Source: Desulfovibrio aminophilus | GTDB lineage: Bacteria; Desulfobacterota; Desulfovibrionia; Desulfovibrionales; Desulfovibrionaceae | Direction of reading: 5' to 3' | Assembly: GCF_023660105.1 (NCBI RefSeq) | Contig: NZ_JAMHGA010000023.1 | Span: forward strand, 84,537 to 148,536 | Length of the DNA: 64,000 nt | In this document: one piece after another, positions 42,549-52,775 of the stretch | Layout of the letters: every line of letters begins with the position of its first letter | Position numbering within the stretch: the stretch's first letter is position 1 | Position numbers and translations under genes: made by a program | Notes under the pieces: generated by a model | The model's input: the letters and a program-made list of their open reading frames with translations, nothing else | Told to the model about the DNA's origin: nothing | The model's database searches: none

Positions 42549-43655
42549 TCAGACGGCGAGCGCGCGGGCGGTTCCCCGGGCCGTCCCTCCGGCCGGGCGG
42601 GGCAGGCGCGCGGCGGCGCGGGGGCCGATGAGGCCCAGGATGTTGTCGCGCGCGACCATGCGGGCCGTCTTCGAAGGCAGGCGGTCCAGCAAGGCGTTGT
42701 ACTTGAGGACGTTGGCGGCGTACTTGTCCCAGTGCCCCACCACGTCCGTGCCGACCATGAAGCGGCCGGGCCGGCGCGCGATCAGGTCCGCCCAAGCCGC
42801 GAAGGACGCCTCATCCTTGGCGATGTAGTTCTCGAACACCAGCCAGGAAAGATCGAAATAAAGGTTGGAGTGGCGCTGGAGCGCGCCCTCGGCGACCTCC
42901 GGCAGGTTGGAAAGCTCCACCCGGCGCGAGACGCCTACGTGCGCCCAGACGATGTTCGTCTCGCGGTTGTGGCGCAAGGCGTTCTCCATCTCCGCGAGGT
43001 AGAGGGGCTCGTCCATCTGCGCGCCGGAGATGTTGTGGTGGATGATGACGGGCATGCGCATTTCGGCGGCCAGGTCGTAAACGGGCAGCAGGGCGGGATG
43101 GTCCGGCCGGGGCGGCTCGCCGTAGGTCTGGGCCGTGAGGTCGTCGTGGCGGCACATGATTTCGCCGATGCCCGCGATGAGGCCGGGGTATTCGGCCATG
43201 AGCCGCCGCAGGAGGTCGGCCGCGTTCATGTCGTTGGCGTTGATGCCGCAGATGAAGGGGATGAAGCGCGATCGGATGCGCGGCGGGGCATGGGCAAGGT
43301 GCTTGAGCAGCAGGAAGTCCGTGCCGGAATAGTAGTAGCAGCGCGAGTCGTTGGACAGGTAGTACTTGGGCTTCTTGGGCGCGGAGGGGTCCCACTGCTT
43401 GATCATGGGCATGCCGAAGAGCACGGCCCGCTCCACGTTGGCCGCGTTCATGGCCTCCACCAAACGCTCCAGCCCGTCCGTGACCTGCAGGAAATCCAGG
43501 TAGTGCAGGTGGCAGTCCACATAGCTGTGGCCGGAAAACACGGGCGGCTCGACGGCCTCGGGCCGCTGGGCCGACCCGGCGGCCAGCAGGCCGGAGGGCA
43601 GGGACGCCAGACCGGCGGCGGCCAGGGACGCCTTGAGAAAATCACGACGCTTCAT
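42549..43655 (-). CDS. Tat-exported amidohydrolase (metal-dependent, TIM barrel)
   Basis: A 368-residue protein. MKRRDFLKASLAAAG is a textbook twin-arginine signal. The mature part is an amidohydrolase-2 type barrel with metal ligands DCHLHY (H-x-H), VIIHHNI, WAHVG and GTDVVGHW (Asp). Substrates in the family include decarboxylation and hydrolysis of aromatic or lactone compounds. Aaggggg precedes the ATG. It is convergent with the GNAT gene but inside the repeat brackets, so it may be the periplasmic step of the same system or an unrelated passenger. Confidence 0.87.
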   Translation of the reverse strand: MKRRDFLKASLAAAGLASLPSGLLAAGSAQRPEAVEPPVFSGHSYVDCHLHYLDFLQVTDGLERLVEAMNAANVERAVLFGMPMIKQWDPSAPKKPKYYLSNDSRCYYYSGTDFLLLKHLAHAPPRIRSRFIPFICGINANDMNAADLLRRLMAEYPGLIAGIGEIMCRHDDLTAQTYGEPPRPDHPALLPVYDLAAEMRMPVIIHHNISGAQMDEPLYLAEMENALRHNRETNIVWAHVGVSRRVELSNLPEVAEGALQRHSNLYFDLSWLVFENYIAKDEASFAAWADLIARRPGRFMVGTDVVGHWDKYAANVLKYNALLDRLPSKTARMVARDNILGLIGPRAAARLPRPAGGTARGTARALAV

Positions 43656-43725
43656 GCGGACCCCCTTCCGAGGTCAAGCATCCGGTTTCCCGCGCCCGGC
43701 ATCAATTATTTTCGTTCGTGATCCA

Positions 43726-43884
43726 GGGGCCCCGGCTTCGCCGGTTCATGGAAAGGCGAAAACCCTCCCGCGCCTTTCTGAAACGGGGCGAAGCCCCCCG
43801 GCTTCGCCGGTTCATGGAAAGGCGAAAACCCTCCCGCGCTTTTCTGAAACGGGGCGAAGCCCCCGCGCGCCGTTCTGAAAGGCC
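43726..43884 (+). repeat. Composite palindromic repeat array, right copy
   Basis: A right half-unit (43726-43771), one complete 66-bp unit (43772-43837) and a truncated unit (43838-43884). Sequence and orientation match the array at 38721, except the spacer reads gaaaaccctcccgc instead of aaaaaactcccac. Each unit can fold as nested hairpins (GCCTTTC/GAAAGGC and GGCGAAGCC/GGCTTCGCC). It lies between the amidohydrolase promoter side and the 3-prime end of the 43887 gene. Confidence 0.92.
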
Positions 43885-43886
43885 GT

Positions 43887-44714
43887 TCAGTCCTCGTCGC
43901 CCAGGGCCGGGACGAAGCCCGCGCGGCGCAGGGCGGCCAGGCCGGGGAAACCGTCCGGGTCGTCGGGCGGCAGGAGGAAGCGGCGACGGCCGTCGTCCAG
44001 GATTTCGCGCAGCCGCACCAGGGCGGCGTGGGCCAGGGCCTGGGAGCCGAAAAAGGCCTCGGGGTCCGGGAAGGGCCGCAGGGCGGCGACGAACCGGGCG
44101 CAGTGGCGCAGGGGCGTGAGGATCTCCTCCGTGGCCCGGGCCGTGGGCTGCTCATGGCCCAGGGCGGCCTGAAAGAGCCGGGGCAGGTTGAGGGCCAGCC
44201 GGAGGTCCAGGCCGTTGCGGTCCAGGACGCGGCCCAGGGCCACGAGGTCCGCGGCCGTGGCCGCCAGGGGCTGGGGCTCGTCCGGGGTTTCGGCGCAGCG
44301 GTTCTCCAGGAGCAGGCGCACGCCCGGGCGGCGGCGGGCCAGCTCGGCCTCGAAGGGCCGGTAGAGCATGAGGAACTCCTCCAGGCCGGGGCAGTCGGCG
44401 CGTAGCGGCGGGGAGAGCACGAGCAGGCGCGGGGCGGGCAGGTCGCGGACGAGACGGTGGAAGTGGAGGTAGAATTCGCGGGTCCAGGGCTGGCCGGACC
44501 AAAGCCGTGGCAGGCCGTCGCGGCGGGCGTCGCGCAGCATGTTCAGGCCCTTGAGCAGGGGCGAGACGCAGGCCCGGGGCTCGTCGCCGGTCTCGGCGCG
44601 CAGGGCGTAGAGCCCGGCCGGGGCCGGGGGCCGGGCGTCCAGGTGGCCGGGGTGTTCGGTCCAGGCGCCCGGGGGCGCGTCGGCGGGCAGGTGGACCTGG
44701 ACCAGTCGGCTCAT
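43887..44714 (-). CDS. TIM-barrel-like hypothetical protein
   Basis: A 275-residue soluble protein. The segments LLVLSPPLR, VRLLLENRCAETPDEP and LDLRLALNLPRLFQA, spaced as strand-helix repeats, recall sugar-phosphate isomerase/endonuclease-IV-like barrels, with E in LLLEN at a metal-ligand-like position. No confident family. Start ATG 44714 has a poor ribosome site and lies 11 bases after the NtrC-type regulator stop, so it is the last gene of the pgi-kinase-regulator operon. High Arg/Pro/Ala content. Confidence 0.7.
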   Translation of the reverse strand: MSRLVQVHLPADAPPGAWTEHPGHLDARPPAPAGLYALRAETGDEPRACVSPLLKGLNMLRDARRDGLPRLWSGQPWTREFYLHFHRLVRDLPAPRLLVLSPPLRADCPGLEEFLMLYRPFEAELARRRPGVRLLLENRCAETPDEPQPLAATAADLVALGRVLDRNGLDLRLALNLPRLFQAALGHEQPTARATEEILTPLRHCARFVAALRPFPDPEAFFGSQALAHAALVRLREILDDGRRRFLLPPDDPDGFPGLAALRRAGFVPALGDED

Positions 44715-44725
44715 GGCGGCGCGGA

Positions 44726-46099
<1,374 letters not shown>

Positions 46100-46153
46100 G
46101 CTCGTGTCACCTCGGAAAGGAAGCCGGACGGGGCCCGGCGGGGTGCGTCCTTC

Positions 46154-47590
46154 TTACGTGCGCGGGAAGGCGATGTCCACCCTGGCCCCGCCGCCGGAGT
46201 CGTTGGACAGGACCAGGGACGCCCCGTGGGACTCGATGATGCTCTGCACGATGGCCAGGCCCAGGCCCGTGCCGTTGTCCTTGGTGGTGAAGAAGGGGTC
46301 CTTGACCTTGTCCAGGCTGTCGGCCGGGAAGCCCGGGCCCGTGTCCGCGAAGCTCACGCGCACGGCCTCGTCGTCCAGGGAGCAGCGGATGCGGACCTCG
46401 CCGCCGCCGGGCTCCATGGCCTGCATGGCGTTGGCCACGACGTTGTAGAAGGCGCGGTAGAGGAGGTCCTTGTCGCCCTTGACCACCAGGGAGGGCGGAC
46501 AGTCGCGCTCGATGACCACGTTCTTCTTCTCGCACTCGGGCTCGAGGAACACGGCGGCCTGCTCCAGGACGCGGCAGAGGTCCACGTCGTCGCGGCGGGG
46601 CCGGCGCGGCCGGGCGTAGTCCAGGAAGTCGCCCACGGTGCGCGACAGCCGCCTGGCCTCGTCGAAGAGGGCCTCCAGGATGCGCAGGTAGGAGGAGTTC
46701 TCGGCCCGGGCCTTCTTGAGCACCAGCTCGGCGCTGGAGCAGATGATGCCCAGGGGGTTGCGGATTTCGTGGGCCACCCCGGCGACCATGCGGCCCATGC
46801 CCGCGAGCTTCTCCTGCTGGAGCAGTTCGCGCTCCAGACGGTCCTTCTCGGCCAGGCGCTCCATGTTCATGCGGTCGGCCCGGCGGATGACGACCATGAT
46901 GACCCAGAACAGGGCCAGGGAGGTGAGCAGGGAGGAGAAGATCACCAGGCGCTCGAAGTTGAGCACGGCCAGGTAGTCGGTGGTCACGTCCTGGGTGAAC
47001 TCCAGGATGCCCATGACCGGGTTGTCGTCGCTGCCCGCCGAGAGGCTGCGCTCCGCGCGCAGGGGGGCGTAGCCCTTGAGGACCATGCTTCCGGGCGGCA
47101 GCTCGGGCAGGAACAGGGCCGCCAGCCGGGACACGCCCATGGAGAACTCGAAGACGTTCCTGCCGCTCTCGCGGGCGCGTTTCACGCCCTCCCCGGCCAG
47201 GCCCTTCCTGCCCACGATGTCGGCGTTCAGGGAGTAGACCACCTGGTAGTCGGCCAGGGCGTAAAGTCGCAGGTCCTGGACGTTCAGGCTGTGGATGGTG
47301 GTGCGCACCACCTGGTCCAGCCGGGCGAACTGCTCCTTGTTGGACAGGGCGATGCTCCCGTAGCCGATGACCGTGGGCAGGGTGAAACGGGTGTAGATCT
47401 GGTGGCTCAGGTTCTCGGTGAGCAGCTGGGCGAACTGCTTCTGCTTCTCCAGGAGCACGCGCTCGGCGTAGTTGGAGAGCAGCGCGGAGAGGGCCAAGCT
47501 GGAGCCCAGGATGAGCAGCAGCAGGGTCCAGGAGAGCACCTTGACGAACTGGAGCGGCCGGGCCGAGTCCAGGGAGTGTCGCGGTTCCAA
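46154..47590 (-). CDS. Sensor histidine kinase (partner of the NtrC-type regulator)
   Basis: A 478-residue membrane kinase. TM1 is about 16-40, a periplasmic sensor of about 170 residues follows, and TM2 is about 212-235. The HisKA domain has H274 (GVAHEIRNPLG), and the ATPase domain has DTGPGFP and NGTGLGLAIV. It starts with TTG (47590), two codons past the pgi stop, with gagg just before it; no ATG fits. The cytoplasmic part resembles ZraS/AtoS kinases. The ligand is unknown. Confidence 0.9.
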   Translation of the reverse strand: MEPRHSLDSARPLQFVKVLSWTLLLLILGSSLALSALLSNYAERVLLEKQKQFAQLLTENLSHQIYTRFTLPTVIGYGSIALSNKEQFARLDQVVRTTIHSLNVQDLRLYALADYQVVYSLNADIVGRKGLAGEGVKRARESGRNVFEFSMGVSRLAALFLPELPPGSMVLKGYAPLRAERSLSAGSDDNPVMGILEFTQDVTTDYLAVLNFERLVIFSSLLTSLALFWVIMVVIRRADRMNMERLAEKDRLERELLQQEKLAGMGRMVAGVAHEIRNPLGIICSSAELVLKKARAENSSYLRILEALFDEARRLSRTVGDFLDYARPRRPRRDDVDLCRVLEQAAVFLEPECEKKNVVIERDCPPSLVVKGDKDLLYRAFYNVVANAMQAMEPGGGEVRIRCSLDDEAVRVSFADTGPGFPADSLDKVKDPFFTTKDNGTGLGLAIVQSIIESHGASLVLSNDSGGGARVDIAFPRT

Positions 47591-47593
47591 GCC

Positions 47594-48934
47594 TCAGAAC
47601 TCCTGTCCGTCGCGGGCCTGGGCCAGGAAGGCGTCCAGGTCGGCCTTTTCCCTGTCCAGGCCGGAGCCGCCCATGCGCGCCTGGGCCAGACGCTTGCCCA
47701 GCTCCACGGCGGGCTGGTCCAGGGGGTCGATGCCGAGGAGCCAGCCGGTGAGGATGGTGGCCGCGCCGAGCAGGCCCATGACCTTGCCCGCGGCCCGGGG
47801 CGTGTCGCGCTCCAGGGCGATCTCCACCAGGGGCACGCCGTACTTGCACAGGGCCATGCGGGTGCCGAAGGCCTCGGCGCTCAGCAGTTCGCCGAAGGGC
47901 TTGCCCGCGATGTAGGCGAACTTCTCCGGCGGGGAGGCCGGGAAGCGGGGCCCCTGGGGCAGGCCGCCGCAGGTGAGGAAGAGACAGGCCTTGTTGCGCG
48001 GGCCGTCCAGGAACATCTGGTTCACGGAGTGCTGGTCCGTGACGCCCACGGCCGGGACGGGCTGGCTGCCCTTGCCGGACTTGCCGAGGCTCTCGGCCCA
48101 GAGCTGGGCGAACCAGTCGCCCAGGCTGGCCCAGAGCGGCACGTAGCCGAAGAAGATCATCTCGCAGAAGCCCGCGTCCATGAGCCCGGCGGCCCAGGCC
48201 GCCAGCCGGAAGGAGGGATGCGCGGCCAGGGCGGCCCCGTCCAGGCCCGGCGCGGCCAGGGGGTCCAGAATGTCCTTGGCCCCGGCCACCAGTCCCGCCG
48301 AGTCGATGCCCAGGAACTCCGCCGGGACCAGGCCCACGGCCGAGAGCACGGAGTAGCGGCCGCCGAGGTTCTCGGGCACGGGCAGGCTGCGGCAGCCCAG
48401 GCGGTCGGCCTCCTGGCGGAAGAACCCGGCTTCGGCGTCCGTGACGAACCAGAGGTGCTCCTTCCAGGCCGCGCCCAGGCGCTCCTCCAGCCAGCGGGTG
48501 ATGATGAAGTACTGGCCCGTGGTCTCGATGGTGCCGCCGGACTTGCTCACGGCCAGGACCAGGGTCTTCTCCGGCGGCAGCTTGGCCAGCCAGGCCTCCA
48601 GGGAAATGGCGTCCACGTTGTCCGCGATCCAGAGCCAGGGTCCGGCGTGGCCGGGCTGGTCCTGGCCGGGGGCGAAGGCTTTCCGCAGGAAGCGCGCGCC
48701 CAGGGCCGAGCCGCCGATGCCGAGCAGGAGCATGTGCTCGAAGCGGCCGAGGTCGGCCCGGGCCGCCGCCAATTCGCCCTTCAGGCTCTCCCAATAGGGC
48801 ATGCTCACGAAGGGCAGCTTCCCGGCCTTGACCTCTCCGGCCAGGCGCGCGGCCAGTTCCCCGGCCCGGCCCGCATGGGGTCCCAGCGGCAGCTTCGCCT
48901 CCCAGGCATTGGTCCAGTCGAGCGCGTCGGACAT
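47594..48934 (-). CDS. pgi: Glucose-6-phosphate isomerase
   Basis: A 446-residue phosphoglucose isomerase, somewhat shorter than the enterobacterial enzyme but typical of many bacteria. Signatures: LLGIGGSALGARF, SKSGGTIETTGQY, PENLGGRYSVLSAVG and the catalytic-region VTDQHSVNQMF. It acts in glycolysis/gluconeogenesis. First gene of an operon with the kinase-regulator pair, which starts 3 bases after its stop, an unusual pairing. Confidence 0.95.
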   Translation of the reverse strand: MSDALDWTNAWEAKLPLGPHAGRAGELAARLAGEVKAGKLPFVSMPYWESLKGELAAARADLGRFEHMLLLGIGGSALGARFLRKAFAPGQDQPGHAGPWLWIADNVDAISLEAWLAKLPPEKTLVLAVSKSGGTIETTGQYFIITRWLEERLGAAWKEHLWFVTDAEAGFFRQEADRLGCRSLPVPENLGGRYSVLSAVGLVPAEFLGIDSAGLVAGAKDILDPLAAPGLDGAALAAHPSFRLAAWAAGLMDAGFCEMIFFGYVPLWASLGDWFAQLWAESLGKSGKGSQPVPAVGVTDQHSVNQMFLDGPRNKACLFLTCGGLPQGPRFPASPPEKFAYIAGKPFGELLSAEAFGTRMALCKYGVPLVEIALERDTPRAAGKVMGLLGAATILTGWLLGIDPLDQPAVELGKRLAQARMGGSGLDREKADLDAFLAQARDGQEF

Positions 48935-49019
48935 GGCAACCCCCCGTGGGCCTTCGGCCCCGTTGTGTCGAGTCCAGGGCGCGGCCCTGGCGCGGGTCCA
49001 GGGGCGCGCGGCCCCCGGT

Positions 49020-50195
49020 CTACTTCTTCAACAACACCGCCCCGACCTTGTCCAGGGCGGTCTTCAGCGTCTCGTCGGCCACGGCGTAGGAGAAGCGGAT
49101 GCAGCGGTCGTCGCCGAAGGCCGAGCCCGGCACCAGGGCCACGCCCGCCTTCTCCAGAATGCGGGTGCAGAGCGCGGCCGAATCCGGGGCCTCCTCGTCG
49201 TAGAAGGACTCCAGCACCGGGAAGAGATAGAACGCGCCGTCCGGGACGGGGCAGACGGCCCCGGGCCAGGAGCGGATGATGCCCAGGGCCAGGTCGCGGC
49301 GGCGCCGGAAGGCCGCGCGCATCTCGTCCACCACGTCCCAGGGACCCTCCAGGGCGGCCACGGCCGCGTGCTGGACGAAGGAACAGACGTTGGAGGTGCT
49401 CTGGCCCTGGATCTTGCTCATGGCCTTGACCAGGTCCGGGTGGGCCAGGGCCCAGCCCAGCCGCCAGCCGGTCATGCAGAAGCTCTTGGACAGCGCGCCG
49501 ACCAGGGCGCAGGACCCGGGGTGGGCCTCGAAGAATCCGGCCAGGGTGCTCGGCTTGGCGGGCTCGTAGACGAGGTGGTCGTAGACCTCGTCGGAGATGA
49601 CGAAGACCCCCTTGCTCCGGGCCCACTCGGCCAGGGCGGTCAGGCGCTCCTGGGCGTAGTGCCCGCCCGTGGGGTTGGAGGGCGAGCCGAGGATGAGGAC
49701 CTTGACCTTCGGGGTCCAGGCCCGTTCCAGGTCCTGCACGTCCAGGAGGAAGTCCTTTTCCGGGGCCGCGGGCACGAACACGGGCTCGCCGTCGGCCAGG
49801 AGCACCATGTCCGGGTAGCTCACCCAGTAGGGCGCGGGGATGAGCACCTGGTCGCCGGGATTCAGCAGGGCCATGAAGAGGTTGTAGAGCACCTGCTTGC
49901 CGCCGTTGGAGACGATGATGTTCTCCGGCGCGGCCTTGGCCCCGTAGAAGCGGCCGTAGGACATGGCCGCGGCGTGGCGCAGGGCCGGGATGCCGGGCAC
50001 CGGGGTGTAGCGGGTATGCCCGGCGTCCAGGGCGGCCTTGGCGGCCTCGACCACGTGCGGGGGCGTGGGAAAGTCGGGCTCGCCCACGGCCAGGCTGATG
50101 ATCCGCCTGCCCTGGGCCTTGAGCTCCTGGGCCTTGGCGTTGACGGCCAGGGTGGCCGAGGGGCGGATGCGCGACAGTCGCTGGGAGATGTTCAT
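49020..50195 (-). CDS. Class I aspartate/aromatic aminotransferase
   Basis: A 391-residue PLP enzyme of fold type I. It has the substrate arm region VGEPDFPTPPHV, SPSNPTGG with N174, SDEVYDHLVY (D202, Y205) and the PLP Lys K237 in LSKSFCMTGWRLGW. It matches the aspartate aminotransferase (AspC/AspB) subgroup. The stretch to pgi (85 bases) holds no clear terminator. Start at 50195 is preceded by cgaggacatc, a moderate ribosome site. Confidence 0.92.
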   Translation of the reverse strand: MNISQRLSRIRPSATLAVNAKAQELKAQGRRIISLAVGEPDFPTPPHVVEAAKAALDAGHTRYTPVPGIPALRHAAAMSYGRFYGAKAAPENIIVSNGGKQVLYNLFMALLNPGDQVLIPAPYWVSYPDMVLLADGEPVFVPAAPEKDFLLDVQDLERAWTPKVKVLILGSPSNPTGGHYAQERLTALAEWARSKGVFVISDEVYDHLVYEPAKPSTLAGFFEAHPGSCALVGALSKSFCMTGWRLGWALAHPDLVKAMSKIQGQSTSNVCSFVQHAAVAALEGPWDVVDEMRAAFRRRRDLALGIIRSWPGAVCPVPDGAFYLFPVLESFYDEEAPDSAALCTRILEKAGVALVPGSAFGDDRCIRFSYAVADETLKTALDKVGAVLLKK

Positions 50196-50436
50196 GTTTC
50201 GGATGTCCTCGAAAGGTGTGGTTTTTACCCGTTCTAGGATATTTCCCGGCCGAGGTAAACACAGACATGGCGCGGGGTTTGAACGGGAGTCGTGGCTCCA
50301 TCGAAGCTCCCGAGCCCTGGTTTTTTTTCCAGACTTTTTTTATACATCTTGGCTACCGCCCCGCGCCACGGTTTTCGACGAACAGATAACGCGTGCCGAA
50401 AGAAATATCGAATCCACCGTGAAGGAAGAACCCCCC
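50196..50436. other. Divergent region between aminotransferase and nrdJ
   Basis: About 240 bases. It holds gggag...ctccc and ggctc...gagcc pairings just before a run of eight T (around 50293-50330), which could form an attenuator-like terminator in the nrdJ leader. It also has an AT-rich ttttttatacat near 50334-50346 usable as a -10. I do not see conserved B12-riboswitch elements or a clear NrdR box. Confidence 0.4.
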
Positions 50437-52731
50437 ATGAGCGAGTCCAAGGTCCCGTCCTCCCTGCCCGAAGCCGCCATCTCCGAAAACGCCCGCATCG
50501 TCCTGGAGCGCCGCTATCTGCGCAAGGACGGCGAGGGCAAGCCCTGCGAGACCCCGAAGGCGCTGTTCTGGCGGGTGGCCAAGGCCATCGCCTCCGAGGA
50601 GGGCAAGTACAAGAAGTCCTCCTACACGGTGGACGCCCTGGCGCGCGAGTTCTACGACCTGATGACCTCCTTCCGCTTCCTGCCCAACTCGCCCACGCTC
50701 ATGAACGCGGGCACGGACCTGGGCCAGCTGGCGGCCTGCTTCGTGCTGCCCGTGGGCGACAGCATGGAGGAGATCTTCGACGCGGTGAAGCACGCCGCTC
50801 TGATCCACAAGTCCGGCGGGGGCACGGGCTTCTCCTTCTCGCGGCTGCGGCCCAAGGCCGCGCGCGTGGGCTCCACGGGCGGCATCGCCTCGGGCCCGAT
50901 CTCGTTCCTGCGCATCTTCAACACCGCCACCGAGCAGGTGAAGCAGGGCGGCACCCGGCGCGGGGCCAACATGGGCATCCTGCGCGTGGACCATCCCGAC
51001 ATCCTGGAGTTCATCAAGGCCAAGGAGCGCGAGGGCGAGCTGAACAACTTCAACCTCTCCGTGGCCCTGACCGAGAAGTTCATGCGCGCCGTGGAGAAGG
51101 ACGAGGAATACGGCCTCGTGGCCCCGCACACCAAGGAGGTCAAGGCCCGGCTCAAGGCCCGCGAGGTCTTCCAAATTTTGGTGCGCAAGGCCTGGGAGTC
51201 CGGCGACCCGGGCATCGTGTTCCTGGACCGCATCAACCGCGACAACCCCACCCCCGCCTTGGGCGAGATCGAGTCCACCAACCCCTGCGGCGAGCAGCCC
51301 CTGCTGCCCTACGAGGCCTGCAACCTGGGTTCGCTGAACCTGGCCGTGCTCTTCCGCGAGAAGCCCAACGGCAAGTCCAAGGCCAAGGGCAAGAAGGCCA
51401 AGAACGGCGAAGCCCGGCCCGAGGAGCGCATCGACTGGGACGAGCTCAAGCGCATGACGCACCTGGCCGTGCGCTTCCTGGACAACGTCATCGACGCCTC
51501 GCGCTACCCGCTGCCCCAGATCACGGACACGGTGCACAAGAACCGCAAGATCGGCCTGGGCGTCATGGGCTTCGCGGACCTGCTCTACCAGCTGGGCGTG
51601 CCCTACAACTCCCAGGAGGGCGTGGACCTGGCCGGGCGGATCATGGAGTTCGTGCAGGCCGAGGCCCGCAGCGCGTCCAAGACCCTGGCCAAGGAGCGCG
51701 GGGCCTTCCCGGAGTACGAGCGCTCCACCTGGGGCCAGAAGAACCTGGGCCCCTACCGCAACGCCACCACGACCACCATCGCGCCCACGGGCACCCTGTC
51801 CATCCTGGCGGGCTGCTCCTCGGGCGTGGAGCCGCTGTTCGCGCTCTCCTTCGTGCGCAACGTCATGGACGGCGACAGGCTGGTGGAGTCCAACCCCTAT
51901 TTCGAGGACGCGCTGAAGAAGGCCGAGGCCTACAGCCCCAAGCTCATGGAGGAGGTGGCCAAGGTCGGCTCGGTGCGCAGGATGAAGTTCCTGCCCGAGG
52001 AGCTGCGCCGGGTCTTCGTCACGGCCATGGACATCGAGCCGCTCTGGCACCTCAAGATGCAGGCGGCCTTCCAGAAGTACACGGACAACGCGGTGTCCAA
52101 GACCGTGAACCTGCCCAACTCGGCCACCCAGGACGACATCCGGGACATCTACTGGAAGGCCTACGAATACGGCTGCAAGGGCGTGACCGTGTACCGCGAC
52201 GGCTGCAAGTCGTCACAGGTGCTCTGCACGGGCGACGGCCAGGAGAAGAAGGACGGCGAGGGCAAGAAGAAGAGCGTGGTCAAGGGCCGGCCGGACGTTG
52301 TCTACGGCTTCACCCAGAAGGTGGAGACGGGCCTGGGCGTGCTCTACCTCACGGTGAACGAGGTGGACGGCAAGCCGTTCGAGGTCTTCGCCACCATCGG
52401 CAAGTCGGGCCGGAGCATCACGGCCAAGGCCGAGGCCATCGGCAGGCTGGTGTCCCTGGCCCTGCGCAGCGGGGTGGAGGTCATCGACATCGTGCAGCAG
52501 CTCAAGGGCATCGGCGGCGAACACCCGAAGTTCCAGAAGAAGTACCTGGTGCAGTCGATCCCGGACGCCGTGGCCTACGTGTTCGAAAACCGCTACCTCA
52601 AGGACCGGAAGGTGACGGTGGACAACGGCAACACGCTGGACAAACCCACCTGCCCGGAATGCGGCGAGGAACTGGTGTTCGAGGAAGGCTGCCACATCTG
52701 CAAGGCCTGCGGGTTCACGAAGTGCGGGTAG
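50437..52731 (+). CDS. nrdJ: Adenosylcobalamin-dependent ribonucleotide reductase (class II)
   Basis: A 764-residue class II reductase. It has the N-terminal catalytic barrel motifs LPNSPTLMNAG, GTGFSFSRLRP and ESTNPCGEQPLLPYEAC with the active-site C-x-E near 284-286, and ATTTTIAPTGTLSI. A Lys-rich insertion (about 315-330) is present. The C-terminal region includes a vitamin B12-dependent RNR accessory domain and a zinc ribbon CPECG...CHICKACGF. It makes dNTPs without oxygen. The ATG at 50437 follows gaagga. No thioredoxin or NrdR gene is adjacent. Confidence 0.96.
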   Translation: MSESKVPSSLPEAAISENARIVLERRYLRKDGEGKPCETPKALFWRVAKAIASEEGKYKKSSYTVDALAREFYDLMTSFRFLPNSPTLMNAGTDLGQLAACFVLPVGDSMEEIFDAVKHAALIHKSGGGTGFSFSRLRPKAARVGSTGGIASGPISFLRIFNTATEQVKQGGTRRGANMGILRVDHPDILEFIKAKEREGELNNFNLSVALTEKFMRAVEKDEEYGLVAPHTKEVKARLKAREVFQILVRKAWESGDPGIVFLDRINRDNPTPALGEIESTNPCGEQPLLPYEACNLGSLNLAVLFREKPNGKSKAKGKKAKNGEARPEERIDWDELKRMTHLAVRFLDNVIDASRYPLPQITDTVHKNRKIGLGVMGFADLLYQLGVPYNSQEGVDLAGRIMEFVQAEARSASKTLAKERGAFPEYERSTWGQKNLGPYRNATTTTIAPTGTLSILAGCSSGVEPLFALSFVRNVMDGDRLVESNPYFEDALKKAEAYSPKLMEEVAKVGSVRRMKFLPEELRRVFVTAMDIEPLWHLKMQAAFQKYTDNAVSKTVNLPNSATQDDIRDIYWKAYEYGCKGVTVYRDGCKSSQVLCTGDGQEKKDGEGKKKSVVKGRPDVVYGFTQKVETGLGVLYLTVNEVDGKPFEVFATIGKSGRSITAKAEAIGRLVSLALRSGVEVIDIVQQLKGIGGEHPKFQKKYLVQSIPDAVAYVFENRYLKDRKVTVDNGNTLDKPTCPECGEELVFEEGCHICKACGFTKCG

Positions 52732-52775
52732 AGAGGCGGCAGCCTTTTACTTAAGCAATACTTAAGCTCCGAAAC

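Noticed and set aside
50196..50436. Cobalamin riboswitch before nrdJ
   Set aside because: Plausible for a B12-dependent enzyme, but the conserved B12-box and paired core are not visible. Only a hairpin with a T run is present.
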